Below are positions 62,858 through 64,000 of a stretch of 64,000 bases of DNA, piece by piece. The notes beneath the pieces are model-generated. The model did no database searches and was not told the origin of the DNA. It saw nothing but the letters and a program-made list of their open reading frames with translations. The stretch spans positions 124,001 to 188,000 of the forward strand of contig NZ_JABUBU010000003.1 of the NCBI RefSeq assembly GCF_019834675.1. Direction: 5' to 3'. A program made the translations under genes and the position numbers. The stretch is from Rhodococcoides corynebacterioides. Its GTDB lineage: Bacteria > Actinomycetota > Actinomycetes > Mycobacteriales > Mycobacteriaceae. Numbering within the stretch: the first letter of the stretch is position 1; every line of letters starts with the position of its first letter.

Positions 62858-63016
62858 CACGCGACCACTCTCGCACGGAAACGGACCGAACCTTCGGGTT
62901 CGGCTGAACCTGCGTCAGTAGAACTGCTCGCTGGAACAGCGCAGTCGATTCATGCGCGATCTCGGCCGCGCTGTGGACCGCTCAGCACTTCGCGTGTCGG
63001 AGATCGGGCCGAGGCG

Positions 63017-63787
63017 TCAATCCTTGACCAACCCGCCGTCGACAACGAGGTTCTGACCGGTCACCGCCCGCGCCCACGGTGAGGCGAAGAACAGGACGGC
63101 GTCGGCGAACTCGGCCGGCGTCGTCACCCGGCGCAGCGGGGTGCTCTCGGCGATCATGTCGAACACGGCAGAGGGGGTGGCGGCGCTGGCGTCCGTCGTT
63201 CGGAGAAGGCCGCCGGACACCATGTTCACGGTGATGCCGTCCGGACCGAGATCAGCGGACAACGTGCGCGTGAGTGCCAGCAGGGCCGCCTTCGCAGCCG
63301 TGTAATCGTGGTACGGGACGACGGGGTTCTGCACGAGATTCGTTCCTACGGTGACGATTCGGCCGAATCCGGCCTCTCTCATACCTGCCAGCACGGCCTT
63401 GGTCGTGTTGAGCGCGCCGGCGACCGAACCCCTGAACTGCTGGTCGAACGCATCCCACTTGATGGTCTCCACCGAGGCGCGGGCATCGCCGTCGAACACG
63501 AAGTCGACGAGCGCGTTGTTGACGACGGTCGTGACCGGCGAGTCGAAATGCTCCCGTCCCGCCTCGACCATGTCGACGACGTCGTTGTCGACGGTGACGT
63601 CGGCCCGCACGGCGAACGTCCGGTCAGCCCCGAACTCGCTGACCAACGCCTGTGCCGACTCCGCGCTGCGACGGTAGTTGACGACAACGCGGGCGCCCTC
63701 GGCCAGGAACGCCCGACTGATCGACGCACCCAGGCCGCGAGCGCCACCGGTCACGAGCACCACCTGATCAGCGATCGCTGTCGCCAT
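63017..63787 (-). CDS. Short-chain dehydrogenase/reductase under TPP riboswitch control
   Basis: The 256-aa product is a classical SDR: TGGARGLGASISRAFL (NAD(P) motif), NNALVDFVFD in place of the usual NNAG, GTNLVQNPVVPYHDYTAAKA (Tyr-xxx-Lys) and a C-terminal GQNLVVDGGLVKD. It resembles 3-oxoacyl-ACP reductase (FabG) relatives. A TPP riboswitch ends exactly at its ATG, so expression should fall when thiamine pyrophosphate is high. SDRs under THI elements (the oarX type) have been described in comparative studies of thiamine regulation; a thiamine or precursor salvage role is inferred. Confidence 0.88.
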   Translation of the reverse strand: MATAIADQVVLVTGGARGLGASISRAFLAEGARVVVNYRRSAESAQALVSEFGADRTFAVRADVTVDNDVVDMVEAGREHFDSPVTTVVNNALVDFVFDGDARASVETIKWDAFDQQFRGSVAGALNTTKAVLAGMREAGFGRIVTVGTNLVQNPVVPYHDYTAAKAALLALTRTLSADLGPDGITVNMVSGGLLRTTDASAATPSAVFDMIAESTPLRRVTTPAEFADAVLFFASPWARAVTGQNLVVDGGLVKD

Positions 63788-63867
63788 CTCGACATCCCTC
63801 CGCCGGCATGACCCGGTCAGGTTCGACGGGTGTGTTCTCAGCCGGCCGCCCGGCACCCCGTGTCGAG
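63788..63867 (-). promoter_or_regulatory. TPP riboswitch (THI element)
   Basis: On the minus strand the conserved core is complete: GGGGTGCC, CTGAGA (63836-63841), ACCCG, AACCTGA (63817-63823), and ATGCCGGCGGAGGGA (63795-63809). P1 is formed by CTCGACA (63861-63867) with TGTCGAG (63788-63794), a perfect 7-bp helix. The ribosome-binding sequence GGAGGGA (63795-63801) is part of the aptamer core and the ATG (63787) follows P1 with no gap. Control is therefore probably by direct blocking of translation initiation. Confidence 0.93.
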
Positions 63868-63910
63868 TCCATGCAACCACGGCGCGCGCGGAGAGAGCGG
63901 CGGGCTCTCC

Positions 63911-64000
63911 TCAGCGTTGTCGCAGCCCGTCGCCGTCGACGCACCGCGACCCGGTCGGCCGCAGCACCGCACTCATGAAGTAGTGGTTGACGGACGGGCG
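63911..64000 (-). CDS. C-terminal end of a gene running off the window
   Basis: The last 29 codons of a minus-strand frame (RPSVNHYFMSAVLRPTGSRC, ending GLRQR) stop at 63911. Almost every codon ends in G or C, a strong sign of coding in this genome. The protein is not identifiable from this fragment. It lies 43 nt upstream of the TPP riboswitch. Confidence 0.5.
   Translation of the reverse strand, partial: RPSVNHYFMSAVLRPTGSRCVDGDGLRQR

Overview
The window is high-GC actinobacterial DNA, most likely from a Rhodococcus-like member of the Mycobacteriales. The evidence is very strong G/C third-position bias, GTG starts, leaderless -10-to-start promoters, a monomeric NADP isocitrate dehydrogenase, and lipoproteins of the kind seen in mycolate-containing actinobacteria. 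Genus assignment is inference; there is no rRNA or tRNA in the window.

Layout. 1-6.1 kb: a catabolic cluster with a Baeyer-Villiger-type flavin monooxygenase transcribed away from nitroreductase, acyl-CoA ligase, TetR regulator and serine hydrolase genes. 6.1-7.4 kb: two ORFs in the same frame, split by one TAG and bracketed by two copies of a 39-nt palindromic repeat. 7.4-14.8 kb: monomeric isocitrate dehydrogenase, a GNAT/MFS pair, two unknown proteins, a vapBC-type toxin-antitoxin pair whose promoter sits inside a perfect palindrome, and glycerate kinase preceded by the broken end of a sugar-phosphate isomerase gene. 15-18 kb: a helix-hairpin-helix-like protein and two lipoproteins. 18.3-22.7 kb: cinA, a DHA2 drug exporter with divergent TetR, and the fused remains of an ABC importer.

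23-57 kb is an accessory island devoted to nucleic-acid processing, nearly all on the minus strand. In transcription order it holds a 1629-aa SF1 helicase with nuclease-like tail, a 544-aa SF2 helicase, a 1715-aa DEAD/DUF1998-type helicase, a 938-aa SNF2-type helicase, a 1314-aa Eco57I/PglX-like adenine methyltransferase, McrB, McrC, a 110-aa unknown protein, a UvrD-type helicase with a ParE/RelE-like N-terminus, and a single-chain GmrSD (DUF262-HNH) protein. A GHKL ATPase lies further downstream beyond an IS21 remnant. On the other side lie an HNH-like unknown gene, a small acidic protein and a NERD-domain helicase. The helicase/helicase/methyltransferase core is packed start-to-stop (2-nt gap, 4-nt overlap) and recalls DISARM class 1 with its helicase and DUF1998 parts in one chain. 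There is no PLD nuclease, PglZ or BrxL. The best hypothesis is a composite antiviral system or stacked defence island combining methylation-based self-marking with modification-dependent (McrBC, GmrSD) restriction.

57-64 kb: ordinary chromosome again, with a lipoprotein, an NmrA-like protein, a secreted protein, a WYL regulator divergent from a VOC protein, an exonuclease-BRCT-TerD fusion, and a short-chain dehydrogenase whose start codon directly abuts the P1 helix of a TPP riboswitch.
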